Shown here: positions 16,235-25,507 of the stretch, piece by piece | Numbering within the stretch: position 1 is the stretch's first letter | Layout of the letters: every line of letters starts with the position of its first letter | Source of the DNA: Microbacteriaceae bacterium | GTDB lineage: Bacteria > Actinomycetota > Actinomycetes > Actinomycetales > Microbacteriaceae | Reading direction: 5' to 3' | DNA length: 64,000 bases | Assembly (NCBI GenBank): GCA_025352325.1 | Contig: JANXTR010000021.1 | Coordinates: 38,970 to 102,969 of the forward strand | Program-made: the position numbers and the translations under genes | Notes under the pieces: model-generated | Told to the model about the DNA's origin: nothing | Database searches by the model: none | The model's input: only the letters and a program-made list of their open reading frames with translations

Positions 16235-17003
16235 GCGCTTCGACCGCGGGGATGAAGCGCTGCCGCGACGACTCGATGTGGTGAAGCATCAGCTCCCGCG
16301 CGCTGTCGGCGGCCCCGCCCGCGATGGCGTTGACGATCTCGACGTGCTCGCTGACCGCCAGGGGGCGTTTGCCGCTCTGGTAGTACTCGGCGAACATGCT
16401 TCGCACGAACTCGCCTTCCGCGTCCGATCCCTCGCGCTCCTCGTTCTCCTCGATGGTGAGCGTCGCGCGGTATACGCGGAAGAGGTGCATGTGGCAGTGC
16501 GTGCGGATGAACGCCTCCTCGACGAAGGAGTTGCCCGATGCGTGGGCGACGAGCGCGTGCAGCCGGGTGTCGTGCTCGGTGAACTCGGGATAGGTCGAGG
16601 AACTTCTCGTGCGCTCGATGTGCTCGGCCCGCTCCAGTTCGCCCCGCAGCGCCTCGATGTCGCGACGCGTGCTGCGACGCGAGGCCTCCGAGGCCGCCCA
16701 CGGCTCGATCAGGGCGCGAAACTGGAACAGCTCATCGAACTGCTGCACCGACAGGAGGTCGGTCGCCTCGTAGCCGCGCAGGGGGATCTTCGTCACCAGC
16801 CCGTCGGCCTCGAGCCGGGCCAGTGCCTCGCGCACCGGGGTCTGTGAGACCGACAGGTCACGTGACAGTTCGTCGATGCCGACGTGCTCACCCGGAGAGA
16901 TCTCGTGGTCGAGGATCATCGCCTTGATCGCGTCGTACGTGCCGTCGGCCAGAACCAGTCGACGAGGTCCGGCGCCCGCACGGCGAGCAGAATCTCGTGC
17001 CAT
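16218..17003 (-). CDS. GntR-family (FCD) regulator, probable regulator of the fucose cluster
   Basis: 261 residues. Winged helix at about 18-80 (DGTYDAIKAMILDHEISPGE, GIDELSRDLSVSQTPVREAL, ARLEADGLVTKIPLRGYEA) and an FCD domain with metal-type histidines (EFTEHDTRLHALVAHASGN, VRSM...EH-V-E-I-V-N-A-I, LMLHHIESSRQR). An N-terminal extension rich in Arg precedes the helix. It sits after the SDR gene but beyond a hairpin, and its position beside the fucose-type operon makes it a candidate controller of that operon through the palindrome at 17942. Confidence 0.88.
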   Translation of the reverse strand: MARDSARRAGAGPRRLVLADGTYDAIKAMILDHEISPGEHVGIDELSRDLSVSQTPVREALARLEADGLVTKIPLRGYEATDLLSVQQFDELFQFRALIEPWAASEASRRSTRRDIEALRGELERAEHIERTRSSSTYPEFTEHDTRLHALVAHASGNSFVEEAFIRTHCHMHLFRVYRATLTIEENEEREGSDAEGEFVRSMFAEYYQSGKRPLAVSEHVEIVNAIAGGAADSARELMLHHIESSRQRFIPAVEALNTKP

Positions 17004-17068
17004 TGTTGCTTGCCTTCCCGCTCGGCCGTTCGGCCAGTACTCGGCGCGACTGGCGCTAATCGTATATC

Positions 17069-17089
17069 CGGCGGACCGTCGGTCCGCCG
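17069..17089 (-). terminator. Terminator-like hairpin after the SDR gene
   Basis: Perfect 9-bp stem CGGCGGACC (17069-17077) with complement 17081-17089 and a 3-nt loop, ten bases past the SDR stop on the minus strand. It separates the SDR from the downstream GntR gene, which therefore probably has its own promoter. Confidence 0.65.
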
Positions 17090-17099
17090 CGCGTCGTCG

Positions 17100-17849
17100 C
17101 TAGCGCGACGGGACCCGCAATCCGTCCATCCCGCCGTCGACGGCGAGCACCGCGCCGGTCGTCGAACGCTGGTCGGGATCGGCCAGATAGCGGATGGCGC
17201 CGGCGACCTCGTCTGCGCTCACGAGGCGTCCACTGGGCTGGCGCTGCTCGAGCGCGGTGCGTTCGGCGGACGGGTCCGAGGCGAGGTCGAGGAGACGGGC
17301 GACCCAGGGCGTGTCGGCCGTTCCCGGGTTCACGCAGTTCACACGGATGCCCTCGTGGATGAAGTCTGCGGCCATGGCGCGGGTGAGGGATTCGACGGCG
17401 CCCTTGCTGGCCGAGTAGATGGCTCGCTGGGGCAGACCGACGCTCGCGGCGATCGAGCACGTGTTGACGACGCCGGCGGCCGGGCTCTTGCGCAGCAGGG
17501 GAAGGGCCGCGGTGGTCACGCGCGCGGTGCCGACGACGTTCACGTTCAGGACCTGCGCCCACTCGGCCTCGGTGGCGTCTTCCACTGAGCCGACGGCCCC
17601 GATGCCGGCGTTGTTGACCAGGATGTCGAGCACATCGATCCGACTCGCCAGCGTGGCGAAGGCCGCGGCCACCGACTCCGGGGAGCCGACGTTGCACTCG
17701 ATCCACTCGGCGACGCCCGCCATCGCGCCCTCGTTGATGTCGAGGCCGAAGACGCGCGCTCCTGCCGCGGCGAAGTTCTGCGCGGTGGCCAACCCGATGC
17801 CGGACCCCGCGCCCGTGACCACCGCGGTCAGGCCTGTCATTTCGGACAT
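17100..17849 (-). CDS. SDR dehydrogenase, probable 2-keto-3-deoxy-L-fuconate 4-dehydrogenase
   Basis: 249 residues, classical NAD(P)-dependent SDR: TGAGSGIG nucleotide loop, NNAG, serine before YSASK. The stretch NCVNPGTADTPWVARLL is characteristic of the branch acting on 2-keto-3-deoxy-L-fuconate and related sugar acids. It would oxidise that acid to the 2,4-diketo acid that the FAH-family hydrolase at 22555 cleaves. It is divergent from the fucose-type operon, with 187 bp of shared control region. L-fucose dehydrogenase of the SDR type is the main alternative, but an AKR candidate for that step is present in the operon. Confidence 0.8.
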   Translation of the reverse strand: MSEMTGLTAVVTGAGSGIGLATAQNFAAAGARVFGLDINEGAMAGVAEWIECNVGSPESVAAAFATLASRIDVLDILVNNAGIGAVGSVEDATEAEWAQVLNVNVVGTARVTTAALPLLRKSPAAGVVNTCSIAASVGLPQRAIYSASKGAVESLTRAMAADFIHEGIRVNCVNPGTADTPWVARLLDLASDPSAERTALEQRQPSGRLVSADEVAGAIRYLADPDQRSTTGAVLAVDGGMDGLRVPSR

Positions 17850-17941
17850 AGTGTGCCCTGTGCTCTCTCCGTTGAGGGATGTTGCCGTCGCCTCTGACGC
17901 CCCCGATGTGTCGAGAACGACCCGTATGAGGCGATGTAAAA

Positions 17942-17975
17942 ATACTATATAGGATCCGTGTAAATCATGTAGTAT
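17942..17975. promoter_or_regulatory. Candidate operator in divergent SDR/ABC control region
   Basis: An A+T-rich patch unlike the surroundings. ATACTATATAGGAT (17942-17955) is a 14-bp palindrome with one mismatch and a perfect CTATATAG core; TAGTAT at 17970-17975 is the complement of ATACTA. GntR/FCD and similar dimers bind sites of this kind. The nearby GntR gene at 16218 is the natural candidate. No convincing -35/-10 pair could be placed with confidence. Confidence 0.45.
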
Positions 17976-17994
17976 GACTTTCACTTGGAGCGAA

Positions 17995-18035
17995 GGTGCT
18001 TTCTTTCGTTCCTTCACGGCATGAAAGGAAGCACC
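17995..18035 (+). promoter_or_regulatory. Leader hairpin covering the ribosome site of the solute-binding protein gene
   Basis: GGTGCTTTCTTTC (17995-18007) pairs with GAAAGGAAGCACC (18023-18035), 13 pairs with one G-U, loop 15 nt. The right arm contains the Shine-Dalgarno AAAGGAAG and ends one base before the ATG at 18037. As drawn it would hide the ribosome site, so it may set or regulate translation of the binding protein. Confidence 0.5.
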
Positions 18036-18036
18036 A

Positions 18037-19320
18037 ATGAAACGACTAGCAGTGGCGCTCGTTGCGGTAATAGCGCTCGGAGTGGCTCTCGCGGGCTGCA
18101 CGACCGGCGGCTCATCCTCCAGCGGGAGGCCCTCCATCCTGATCTGGGCGGACACGCCCCGGATCCCGCAGGCGACGGAGTACCAGAAGGAGATGAAGGG
18201 CAAGGTCGACGTCAAGATCGAGACCATCGCCCAGGCGGACGCGCAGACCAAGATCGCGCTGGCCAACCGCGCCAAGAAGGGCTGGCCAGACATCATCTTC
18301 GGTGCGCCCGCCGACACCGCGCAGTTCAAGGACCCGTCCAACGGCTACGCCGCCGACCTCACCAAGCTGGTGTCGAAGAAGATCTTCGATGGCTTCGGGG
18401 AAGGCAACAGTGATTGTCTCTATAACGGCAAGTACTACTGCCTCAAGAACGACCTCGCGAACACGGTGCTCTGGTACAACACGAAGATCTTCAAGGAGCT
18501 GGGCCTCACCGTCCCGACCACCATGCAGGAGTTTGTGGATACCGCGTTGAAGCTCAAGGGCACCGGCTACTCGGCCGGCGCATATGGCGACCAGCTGTAC
18601 TACGCCGCGTTCCTGCAGTCGAGTGAGTGCCCGCTTGCCGACCTCACCGCGGAGAACACGGTGCGGATCGCTCCGAGCGACCCGAAGTGCACTCGCGTCG
18701 CCAAGACGATCCAGCCGCTGCTGGACTCCGGCGTCATCGACAAGCGGTCTCCGTTCGATGCGGGCTTCATCAAGGACGTGGCCGGCCAGGACAAGGTCGC
18801 GATGACCATCGGCCCGTCATGGTGGGGTGACTTCGTGATCCGGCCCGCCGCGTCGTGGAGCGTGCCTGCCGGCGAGATCGCCGCCGCCAACATGCCCAGC
18901 TGGGGCACCGGGAGCGACAACAAGTCCGGCGCGTACGGTGGTGGTGTGTTCACCGTCTCCTCGCACTCGAAGTTCCCGCAGGCGGCCGTTGACGCCGCCG
19001 TCTGGATGACCACTTCGGACTGGATGGCCACCGCGGCGACCACCCCGACGTTCCCGGCCTATGGCCCGGCGAACAAACTGTGGGAGGCACGGATCTCGAA
19101 GGACCCGTACTACGCGAACAACGTGTACACCGCGATGGCGGCCGGCGCGAACAACATCTCGCAGGTCGATCGCCCCGTGCGGTTCCCATTCAACGCGCAG
19201 TTCGGCACGTTGTCGGCGGCCATCCAAAACGGGAAGTCGCTAAGCACCGCGCTGGACGACCTCACCAAGTCGCTCCAGGGCCTGGCACCGCAGTCCGGGT
19301 ACAAGGTAGTAACCAAGTAG
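18037..19320 (+). CDS. ABC sugar-importer solute-binding lipoprotein (fucose cluster)
   Basis: 427 residues. The N-terminus MKRLAVALVAVIALG ending LAGC is a lipoprotein signal with the lipidated cysteine at residue 21, so the mature protein is anchored outside the membrane. The rest is a family 1 (maltose-type) extracellular solute-binding fold (NTVLWYNTKIFKELGL, then TIGPSWWGDFV, VFTVSSHSKFPQAAVDAAVW). First gene of the long plus-strand operon, followed by two permeases. Ligand inferred as L-fucose or an L-fucose-containing glycoside from the enzymes downstream. Confidence 0.9.
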   Translation: MKRLAVALVAVIALGVALAGCTTGGSSSSGRPSILIWADTPRIPQATEYQKEMKGKVDVKIETIAQADAQTKIALANRAKKGWPDIIFGAPADTAQFKDPSNGYAADLTKLVSKKIFDGFGEGNSDCLYNGKYYCLKNDLANTVLWYNTKIFKELGLTVPTTMQEFVDTALKLKGTGYSAGAYGDQLYYAAFLQSSECPLADLTAENTVRIAPSDPKCTRVAKTIQPLLDSGVIDKRSPFDAGFIKDVAGQDKVAMTIGPSWWGDFVIRPAASWSVPAGEIAAANMPSWGTGSDNKSGAYGGGVFTVSSHSKFPQAAVDAAVWMTTSDWMATAATTPTFPAYGPANKLWEARISKDPYYANNVYTAMAAGANNISQVDRPVRFPFNAQFGTLSAAIQNGKSLSTALDDLTKSLQGLAPQSGYKVVTK

Positions 19321-19321
19321 C

Positions 19322-19370
19322 GCATCGACGGTGCCGGGAGATCTTCGCGGGTCTCCCGGCACCGTGATGC
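19322..19370 (+). terminator. Intercistronic hairpin after binding-protein gene
   Basis: A 14-bp perfect stem (ACGGTGCCGGGAGA at 19328-19341; complement 19352-19365) extended by GCATC/GATGC across a bulged G. It begins just after the stop at 19320 and precedes the permease by 20 nt. Such stems often protect or partly terminate the transcript so that binding protein exceeds permease. Confidence 0.65.
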
Positions 19371-19389
19371 ACCGAGTGAAGGGAACGCG

Positions 19390-20289
19390 ATGGCGCGCTC
19401 ACGAGCGAGAAGACGGAGCCTGGTCGCGGGCAGCATCATGTTCGCGCCCTACCTGATCCTCCTGGCGCTGTTCGGTGTCTGGCCGATCGTCCAAGCCGGA
19501 CTTGTGTCGTTGGAACCGACCGTCATCAACCCAGCAGGCGGCGCTCAGAACTTCGCCGATGTGGTGGCGGATGTGCGGTTCGTCCCCGCCGCCCTCAACG
19601 TCGTGGTATTCCTGGTGATGTATGTGCCCGCGATGCTCATCGTGGTGTCGCTGATGTCGCTCCTGCTGGACACGGTCCAGGGCAGGTGGAACCTCCCGCT
19701 GCGACTCGCCTACATCGTTCCCGCGTCGATGACCGGGGCCACCGCGGTGCTCATCTGGTACTTCATGTTGGAGCCGTCGCTGAGTCCCTACCAGGACGCC
19801 CTGCACGCCTTGGGGATCACCCAGGGCAACCAGATCTGGCGCCAGGGTGGTCTGGCCTGGATCTTCGTGGCGATGGCGTTCTTCGTCGGCGCCGGCAACT
19901 GGATCGTCGTGCAGTACGGCTCATTGCAGTCCATCTCCGACGACATCCTGGAGGCGGCGAGGATCGACGGCGCCAACTCCTGGCAGATCGCATGGCGGAT
20001 CAAGCTCCCGCTGATCCGCAAGTACCTGGTCTACATGGGCATCCTGGTCTTCGCCGCCGGGCTTCAGGTCTTCGTCGAACCGCAGCTGATCTCCGGCTCG
20101 GTCTATACCGGGATCGCTACGGACTGGTCACTGAATCAGTTGAGTTACGACCTCGCCTTCCAGAGCAACAACCTGGCGGATTCGGCGGCGCTGTCGCTGA
20201 TGCTGCTGGTCGTCTGCATCGTGGCGGCGATCGTCGTGATCTTCCGATCCGACTTCTTCGAGGGCACCGGCGTGGGGAGCAAGAAATGA
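19390..20289 (+). CDS. ABC sugar permease (first)
   Basis: 299 residues, six predicted membrane segments beginning with GSIMFAPYLILLALFGVWPI. The cytoplasmic EAA loop EAARIDGANSWQIAWRIKLP (about residues 193-212) is the contact site for the ATPase. MalF-type inner-membrane subunit. It overlaps the second permease by four bases. No ATPase gene follows; actinomycetes commonly use a shared MsiK-type ATPase. Confidence 0.9.
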   Translation: MARSRARRRSLVAGSIMFAPYLILLALFGVWPIVQAGLVSLEPTVINPAGGAQNFADVVADVRFVPAALNVVVFLVMYVPAMLIVVSLMSLLLDTVQGRWNLPLRLAYIVPASMTGATAVLIWYFMLEPSLSPYQDALHALGITQGNQIWRQGGLAWIFVAMAFFVGAGNWIVVQYGSLQSISDDILEAARIDGANSWQIAWRIKLPLIRKYLVYMGILVFAAGLQVFVEPQLISGSVYTGIATDWSLNQLSYDLAFQSNNLADSAALSLMLLVVCIVAAIVVIFRSDFFEGTGVGSKK

Positions 20290-21221
20290 CAACCGAGACG
20301 ATCACGACCGCCAGCTCGGGGCGCGCCCACGGAGTCGTTCGAACCCGAGGCTTCGGAGCGATCACCGGACGCACGGTCGTGTGGATCGTGCTCGCGGTCT
20401 TCGGGATCCTCAGCGTCGTCCCGATGATCTGGCTGATCCTGGCGCCGTCGAAGACGGCCAAGCAGCTGAACGGCGACGCGCCCTTCTCGTTCGGGTCCTT
20501 CGCCCAGTACGGCGTGGCCTGGAACAACCTGCTGAGCCAGAACAACGGCGTCATCCTCAACTGGATGGGGAACTCGGTCGTCTATACCGCCTCGATCGTC
20601 GTCATCTCCTGCCTCACCGCGGTGCTGGCCGGCTACGCGTTGGCGGCCACCGCGCTGCCGTTCAAGCGCGCGCTGTTGATCATCACCCTGGTCGCAATGA
20701 TCATCCCGCCGGTGGCGCTGGTGGTCCCGCTGTTCGTGGAGATCTCCGCGATCGGGCTCTACGACAACCCGATCTCGGTGATTCTGACGAGCTCGTTCTA
20801 TCCGTTCGGCGTCTTCCTGGCCTACATCTACTTCTCCACCTCGATCCCAACCGAGTTGTACGAGGCCGCCAAGGTCGACGGAGCGGGCGAGTTCACCACG
20901 TTCTTCCGGATCGCTCTCCCGCTGTCCCGGGGCCTCTTCGGCATGCTGGCGTTCTTCAGCTTCAGCGCCGCGTGGGTGAACTACTTCCTGCCCTACGTGC
21001 TGCTGCAGTCGCAGGAGAACTTCAACCTGTCGCTCGGGCTCGGCTTCCTCTTCACGTCCAGCCCGGCCCTAAATCCGCAGAATGGCGCCCAGCAGAGCCT
21101 CATCGGGCGTCCCGAAATCGCCCTGGCGAGCCTGTTCCTCGCCATCCCGATCCTCATCGTCTTCATCGCCTCGTCTCGCCTGCTGGTACGCGGCGTGCTG
21201 GCCGGCGCGGTCAAGAGCTAG
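20286..21221 (+). CDS. ABC sugar permease (second)
   Basis: 311 residues, MalG-type. Six membrane segments and the EAA loop EAAKVDGAGEFTTFFRIALP (about 195-214). Starts inside the stop of the first permease (ATGA), and the L-fuconate dehydratase gene follows after 12 bp, so importer and enzymes are one transcription unit. Confidence 0.9.
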   Translation: MTTETITTASSGRAHGVVRTRGFGAITGRTVVWIVLAVFGILSVVPMIWLILAPSKTAKQLNGDAPFSFGSFAQYGVAWNNLLSQNNGVILNWMGNSVVYTASIVVISCLTAVLAGYALAATALPFKRALLIITLVAMIIPPVALVVPLFVEISAIGLYDNPISVILTSSFYPFGVFLAYIYFSTSIPTELYEAAKVDGAGEFTTFFRIALPLSRGLFGMLAFFSFSAAWVNYFLPYVLLQSQENFNLSLGLGFLFTSSPALNPQNGAQQSLIGRPEIALASLFLAIPILIVFIASSRLLVRGVLAGAVKS

Positions 21222-21233
21222 GAGCATCCCCGA

Positions 21234-22541
21234 ATGAGCACCGTCACCCGCATCCGCACCTTGGACATCCGCTTCCCGACGTCGATCTTCCTCGACGGCT
21301 CGGATGCGATGAACCCCGATCCCGACTACTCGGCCGCCTACCTGCAGATTGAGACCGACAGCCCGGACAGGCTGACGGGCACCGGCTTCGTCTTCACGAT
21401 CGGTCGCGGCAACGACATCGAGTCGAACGCGATCGAGGTGCTCGCCTCTCGGTTCGTCGGCCGTGATGTCGAGGAGCTGCTCGCCGACATGGGAGCGACC
21501 TGGAAGGAGATGCTGCACGACTCGCAGCTGCGCTGGCTGGGGCCCGAGAAGGGCGTCATGCATATGGCGATCGGCGCGGTCATCAACGCGTTCTGGGACC
21601 TCCGCGCGAAGCGAGCGGGGCAGCCGCTGTGGCAGCACCTCGCCTCGCTCAGCCCGGAGGAGCTCGTCGACCTGGTCGACCTGCGCTACCTGAGTGACGC
21701 GCTGACCCGCGACGAGGCTCTCGACATCCTGCGTCGAGGGCGCGTGGGCTCGGAGGCCCGGATCGCCGAGCTTCTAGCCGACGGCTACCCCGCGTACACG
21801 ACCGGCCCGGGATGGCTCGGCTACGAGGACGAGAAGCTCGAACGGCTGGCCAGGGAAGCGGTGGCCGACGGGTTCCAGCAGATCAAGCTCAAGGTGGGCG
21901 CCGACCTCGACGACGACAAGCGCCGACTGGCCATCGCTCGCCGCACCGTCGGCCCCGATATCCGCATCGCCGTCGACGCGAATCAGCGCTGGGACGTCGA
22001 TGAGGCCGTGGAGTGGATGAGCCAGCTCGCGGAGTTCGACCTGGCCTGGATCGAGGAGCCGACGAGCCCCGACGATGTGCTCGGCCACGCGGAGATCGCC
22101 CGGCGTCTCGCTCCCATGCCGGTCGCCACCGGCGAACACGTGCAGAACCGCGTCATCTTCAAGCAGATGCTGCAGGCGAAGTCGCTCGCCGTGCTCCAAA
22201 TGGATGCCTGCCGCGTGGGCGGGGTGAACGAGAACATCTCGATCCTGCTCCTCGCCGCGAAGTTCGGCATTCCGGTCTGCCCGCACGCCGGCGGGGTCGG
22301 ACTGTGCGAGACGGTGCAGCACATGTCGATGTTCGATTTCGTCACCGTCTCGGGAACGCTGGACGGCCGAATGATCGAGTTCGCCGACCACCTGCACGAG
22401 CACTTCGTGACGCCCGCGTCGGTGGTCGGGGGCCGATACCTCGCCCCGACGACGCCCGGTGCCGGCTCGGAGATGCTCGCTTCGTCGATCGACCAGTGGG
22501 TGTTCCCCGACGGGCACGGCTGGGTCGAGTTGAACGGCTGA
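21234..22541 (+). CDS. L-fuconate dehydratase
   Basis: 435 residues, the characteristic length of the enolase-superfamily L-fuconate dehydratases. Converts L-fuconate to 2-keto-3-deoxy-L-fuconate in the cytoplasm. Opening signature [20 protein letters not shown], catalytic lysines in IKLKVG at residues 218 and 220, metal ligands in [16 protein letters not shown] and ATGEHV, and the histidine at residue 351 in [11 protein letters not shown]. Lys220 and His351 coincide in number with the catalytic pair reported for the Xanthomonas campestris enzyme. This is the firmest marker that the operon is for L-fucose. Confidence 0.92.
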   Translation: MSTVTRIRTLDIRFPTSIFLDGSDAMNPDPDYSAAYLQIETDSPDRLTGTGFVFTIGRGNDIESNAIEVLASRFVGRDVEELLADMGATWKEMLHDSQLRWLGPEKGVMHMAIGAVINAFWDLRAKRAGQPLWQHLASLSPEELVDLVDLRYLSDALTRDEALDILRRGRVGSEARIAELLADGYPAYTTGPGWLGYEDEKLERLAREAVADGFQQIKLKVGADLDDDKRRLAIARRTVGPDIRIAVDANQRWDVDEAVEWMSQLAEFDLAWIEEPTSPDDVLGHAEIARRLAPMPVATGEHVQNRVIFKQMLQAKSLAVLQMDACRVGGVNENISILLLAAKFGIPVCPHAGGVGLCETVQHMSMFDFVTVSGTLDGRMIEFADHLHEHFVTPASVVGGRYLAPTTPGAGSEMLASSIDQWVFPDGHGWVELNG

Positions 22542-22554
22542 GAGGGGCCGGACC

Positions 22555-23427
22555 ATGCTCAGATTCCTGCGACTTGGGCCTCTCGGGGCCGAACGACCGG
22601 CGGTGCTCGACGACGAGGGCGTGCTCCACGACCTGTCGGGCCTCACCGCCGACCTCGACGGTGCCTTCCTCGCCGGCGGGGGACTGGATGCCGCGGCGCG
22701 CGCGCTCGGCGCGGGGGAGTTGCCGGCGCTCGACGACCCCGGCGACGGCTCGGGACTCCGGCTGGGGGCACCCATCGCGCGGCCGACGGCGGTCATCTGC
22801 ATTGGGATGAACTACGCCGCACACGCCGCAGAGTCCGGGTCGGACCCGCCCACACGGACGGTCATCTTCTTCAAGCATCCGAACACGGTGGTCGGTCCGT
22901 TCGACGAGGTGCTCGTCCCTCCAGCATCGACGAAGACCGACTGGGAGGTGGAGCTTGCCGTCATCATCGGCACTCGGGCGCGCTACCTCGCCTCGCCCGC
23001 TGACGCGCTTGCACACGTTGCGGGGTTCGCGGTCTCGAACGACGTCTCCGAGCGGGAGTACCAGATCGAGATCTCCGGCGGTCAATGGAGCAAGGGGAAG
23101 AGCGCCGAGACCTTCAATCCGCTCGGGCCGTGGCTAGTGCCTGCGTCGGAACTCGGCGACGGCTCGGGTCTCGGGCTCCGCTCCTTCGTCAACGGCGAGC
23201 CGCGACAGGATTCCACGACGTCCGACCTGATCTTCGATGTCGCACAAATCGTCTACGAGCTGAGCCAGTACATGGTGCTGGAGCCCGGCGACCTCATCAA
23301 CACGGGAACGCCCCAGGGCGTCGCGCTGAGCGGGCGATTCCCGTATCTCGCGCCCGGGGACGTGATGGAACTCGAGATCGACGGTCTCGGTCGTCAGCGT
23401 CAGGTGGTCGGGCAGGGTCACCCGTGA
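22555..23427 (+). CDS. FAH-family hydrolase, probable 2,4-diketo-3-deoxy-L-fuconate hydrolase
   Basis: 290 residues. The fumarylacetoacetate hydrolase fold is shown by CIGMNYAAHAAESG, metal ligands in KTDWEVELAVIIG and the signature SNDVSEREYQIE followed by GQWSKGKSAETFNPLGPW. In the non-phosphorylative L-fucose route this family cleaves the 2,4-diketo acid to pyruvate and L-lactate. It follows the dehydratase by 13 bp and overlaps the AKR gene by four bases (GTGA). Confidence 0.87.
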   Translation: MLRFLRLGPLGAERPAVLDDEGVLHDLSGLTADLDGAFLAGGGLDAAARALGAGELPALDDPGDGSGLRLGAPIARPTAVICIGMNYAAHAAESGSDPPTRTVIFFKHPNTVVGPFDEVLVPPASTKTDWEVELAVIIGTRARYLASPADALAHVAGFAVSNDVSEREYQIEISGGQWSKGKSAETFNPLGPWLVPASELGDGSGLGLRSFVNGEPRQDSTTSDLIFDVAQIVYELSQYMVLEPGDLINTGTPQGVALSGRFPYLAPGDVMELEIDGLGRQRQVVGQGHP

Positions 23428-24419
23428 CGACCCGAGCGCTGGGCCGAAGCGGGCTGCGTGTCGGCCCGAACGCGTTCGGCGTGGCCCCGCTCGCCAACCT
23501 CGGTCACGAGGTGTCCGACGCGCAGGCCGCCGAGGCCCTCGAGGCGGCGTGGGCGGCGGGGGTCCGCTACTTCGACACCGCTCCCCACTACGGTATGGGT
23601 CTCGGGGAGCGCCGGCTCGGCGAGTTCCTCCGCGCCAAGCCACGCGAGGAGTTCGTGCTCTCGACCAAGGTTGGCCGGCTGCTGGTCGACGGTCCCGATG
23701 ATCCGCGCCCGGATGACGAGGGCTTTGCCGTGACGACGACGCTGCGACGGCGGCGCGACTACAGCCAGGACGGCGTGCGTTGCTCGCTCGAGGAGAGCCT
23801 CGAGCGGATGGGACTCGATCGGGTGGATGTCGTCTTCGTGCACGACCCGGACGACTACTTTGCCGACGCCCTCGATGGCGCATTTCCGGCTCTGGATTCC
23901 CTTCGGCGCGAGGGGGTCATCGGCTCGTACGGCGCGGGGATGAACCAGCAGGAGATGCTCGCCCGGTTCGTGCGGGACACCGATCTGGATGTCGTCATGT
24001 GCGCCGGGCGATACACCCTTCTCGAGCAGGGCGCGCTCGACGAACTGCTGCCCGCGGCGCAGGAACGCGAGGTCTCCGTGGTGGCGGCGGCGGTGTTCAA
24101 CTCGGGTCTCCTCGCGCGGGATCGCCCGGCCGCCGGCGTCACCTACGATTACGCTCCCGCCCCGCCCGCCCTGCTCGAGCGCGTGAACGCGATCGCCGAC
24201 GTGTGCGAGGGCCATGGCGTCTCCTTGCCGGCGGCCGCTCTGCAGTTCGCGCTCGGGCATCCTGCCGTAGCCACCGTGTGCACGGGCGCGCGCTCGGCCG
24301 AGCAGGTGCAGCGCAACGCTGCCCTCTTCGACGTCCCGATTCCCGAGCAGCTCTGGGCCGACCTTGTGGTCGCCGGGCTGCTCCCAGCCGACACCCCGAC
24401 CCCCGGAGCCCATTCATGA
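23424..24419 (+). CDS. Aldo-keto reductase, probable L-fucose dehydrogenase
   Basis: 331 residues. AKR barrel with catalytic residues visible in YFDTAPHYGMGLGERRLG (Asp, Tyr), FVLSTKVGRLL (Lys) and VVFVHDPDDYF (His). The PHYG-x-G-x-G-E-x-x-L-G pattern and the D-D/Y-S-x-D-G-V-R-x-S-x-E-x-S-L-x-R segment are typical of D-threo-aldose/L-fucose 1-dehydrogenases. It would oxidise L-fucopyranose to L-fucono-1,5-lactone. GTG start overlaps the previous stop; the next gene starts in its own stop. Confidence 0.85.
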   Translation: MTTRALGRSGLRVGPNAFGVAPLANLGHEVSDAQAAEALEAAWAAGVRYFDTAPHYGMGLGERRLGEFLRAKPREEFVLSTKVGRLLVDGPDDPRPDDEGFAVTTTLRRRRDYSQDGVRCSLEESLERMGLDRVDVVFVHDPDDYFADALDGAFPALDSLRREGVIGSYGAGMNQQEMLARFVRDTDLDVVMCAGRYTLLEQGALDELLPAAQEREVSVVAAAVFNSGLLARDRPAAGVTYDYAPAPPALLERVNAIADVCEGHGVSLPAAALQFALGHPAVATVCTGARSAEQVQRNAALFDVPIPEQLWADLVVAGLLPADTPTPGAHS

Positions 24420-25507
24420 TCATCACCGCCGTTGACGTCGTGCGCGTCACCGTTCCCGCGTACGACCCGCCTTTCGTCTGGCGGGCCGGGTTGCCGGGAT
24501 CGGAGCCCCAGGCGGATGCTGCGTGGCTGGTGATCCGCACCGACGCCGGCATCTCCGGCCTGGCCTTCGCCCTGCGGGGAGCGATGCTCCAGGATGTCGT
24601 TGACCGCCGGATCCGCACCGAACTCGTCGGTCGCGATCCGATCGCTCGCGAGTTCCTGTGGGAGCGCATCTGGGAGCTCGACCGGATCGACCGCTTCCCG
24701 GTCTTCGTGCAGGGCGTCATCGACGTCGCGCTCTGGGACCTGGCGGGCAAAGCCGCACACATGCCGGTCTACCAGCTGCTCGGCTCGTATCGTGAGTCGT
24801 TGCCCGCGTATGCCTCGACGGTCACGTTCGGCTCGATCGAGGAATACCTGGACGTCGCCGATCAGTGCCTCGAGCTCGGCTACACGGCGATCAAGCTGCA
24901 CGCCTGGGGTGATTCGCACCGCGACGCCCGACTCGCGGAGGCGCTTCGTGAGCACGTCGGGCCGGATGTGCCGCTCATGTACGACGGGTCGGCCGGCTTC
25001 GATCTGCTCGACGCGACCTATCTCGGAAAGGCTCTGAGCGCCGCCGACTACCTCTGGTACGAGGAGCCGATGCGCGAGTTCAGCGTGACCGCATACTCGT
25101 GGTTGGCCGAACGCGTCGACGTTCCGCTGATCGTGGCCGAGGTTGCTGAGGGCTCGCACATGAAGACCGCTGACTTCATCGTGGCGGGATGCGCGGCGGC
25201 CGTGCGCACCAGCACGGGACTGCGCGGCGGCTTCACGGGCGCGATGCGCACAGCCCATTTGGCGGACGCGTTCCTCCTGCGCGCCGAGGTGCACGGCCCC
25301 GGCGTCGCGAACCGACACCTGTGCATGTCGATCAGCAACACCACGTACTACGAGTCTTTGATCGACTCCAACCCGGTAGTGCGGCCGAGCGATGTGGATG
25401 CCGCGGGGACCGTGCACGCCCCGACTCTTCCCGGTGTCGGTTTCGAGGAGGCCTGGGCCGACGGGCCGCCTGCCGAGCTCGCGGCGGCTCTGGAAGAGGC
25501 ATCATGA
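24416..25507 (+). CDS. Enolase-superfamily (mandelate racemase subgroup) protein of unknown substrate
   Basis: 363 residues, N-terminal capping domain and C-terminal barrel. Likely metal ligands are Asp190 (MYDGSAGF), Glu216/217 (YEEPM) and the acid in VAEVAEGSHM. The usual second-strand K-x-K is replaced by K160-L-H162 (AIKLHAWG), so the base equipment differs from mandelate racemase. Probably a sugar-acid dehydratase or racemase. It lies in the operon directly after the L-fucose dehydrogenase, and a decayed relative follows it. Confidence 0.8.
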   Translation: MIITAVDVVRVTVPAYDPPFVWRAGLPGSEPQADAAWLVIRTDAGISGLAFALRGAMLQDVVDRRIRTELVGRDPIAREFLWERIWELDRIDRFPVFVQGVIDVALWDLAGKAAHMPVYQLLGSYRESLPAYASTVTFGSIEEYLDVADQCLELGYTAIKLHAWGDSHRDARLAEALREHVGPDVPLMYDGSAGFDLLDATYLGKALSAADYLWYEEPMREFSVTAYSWLAERVDVPLIVAEVAEGSHMKTADFIVAGCAAAVRTSTGLRGGFTGAMRTAHLADAFLLRAEVHGPGVANRHLCMSISNTTYYESLIDSNPVVRPSDVDAAGTVHAPTLPGVGFEEAWADGPPAELAAALEEAS

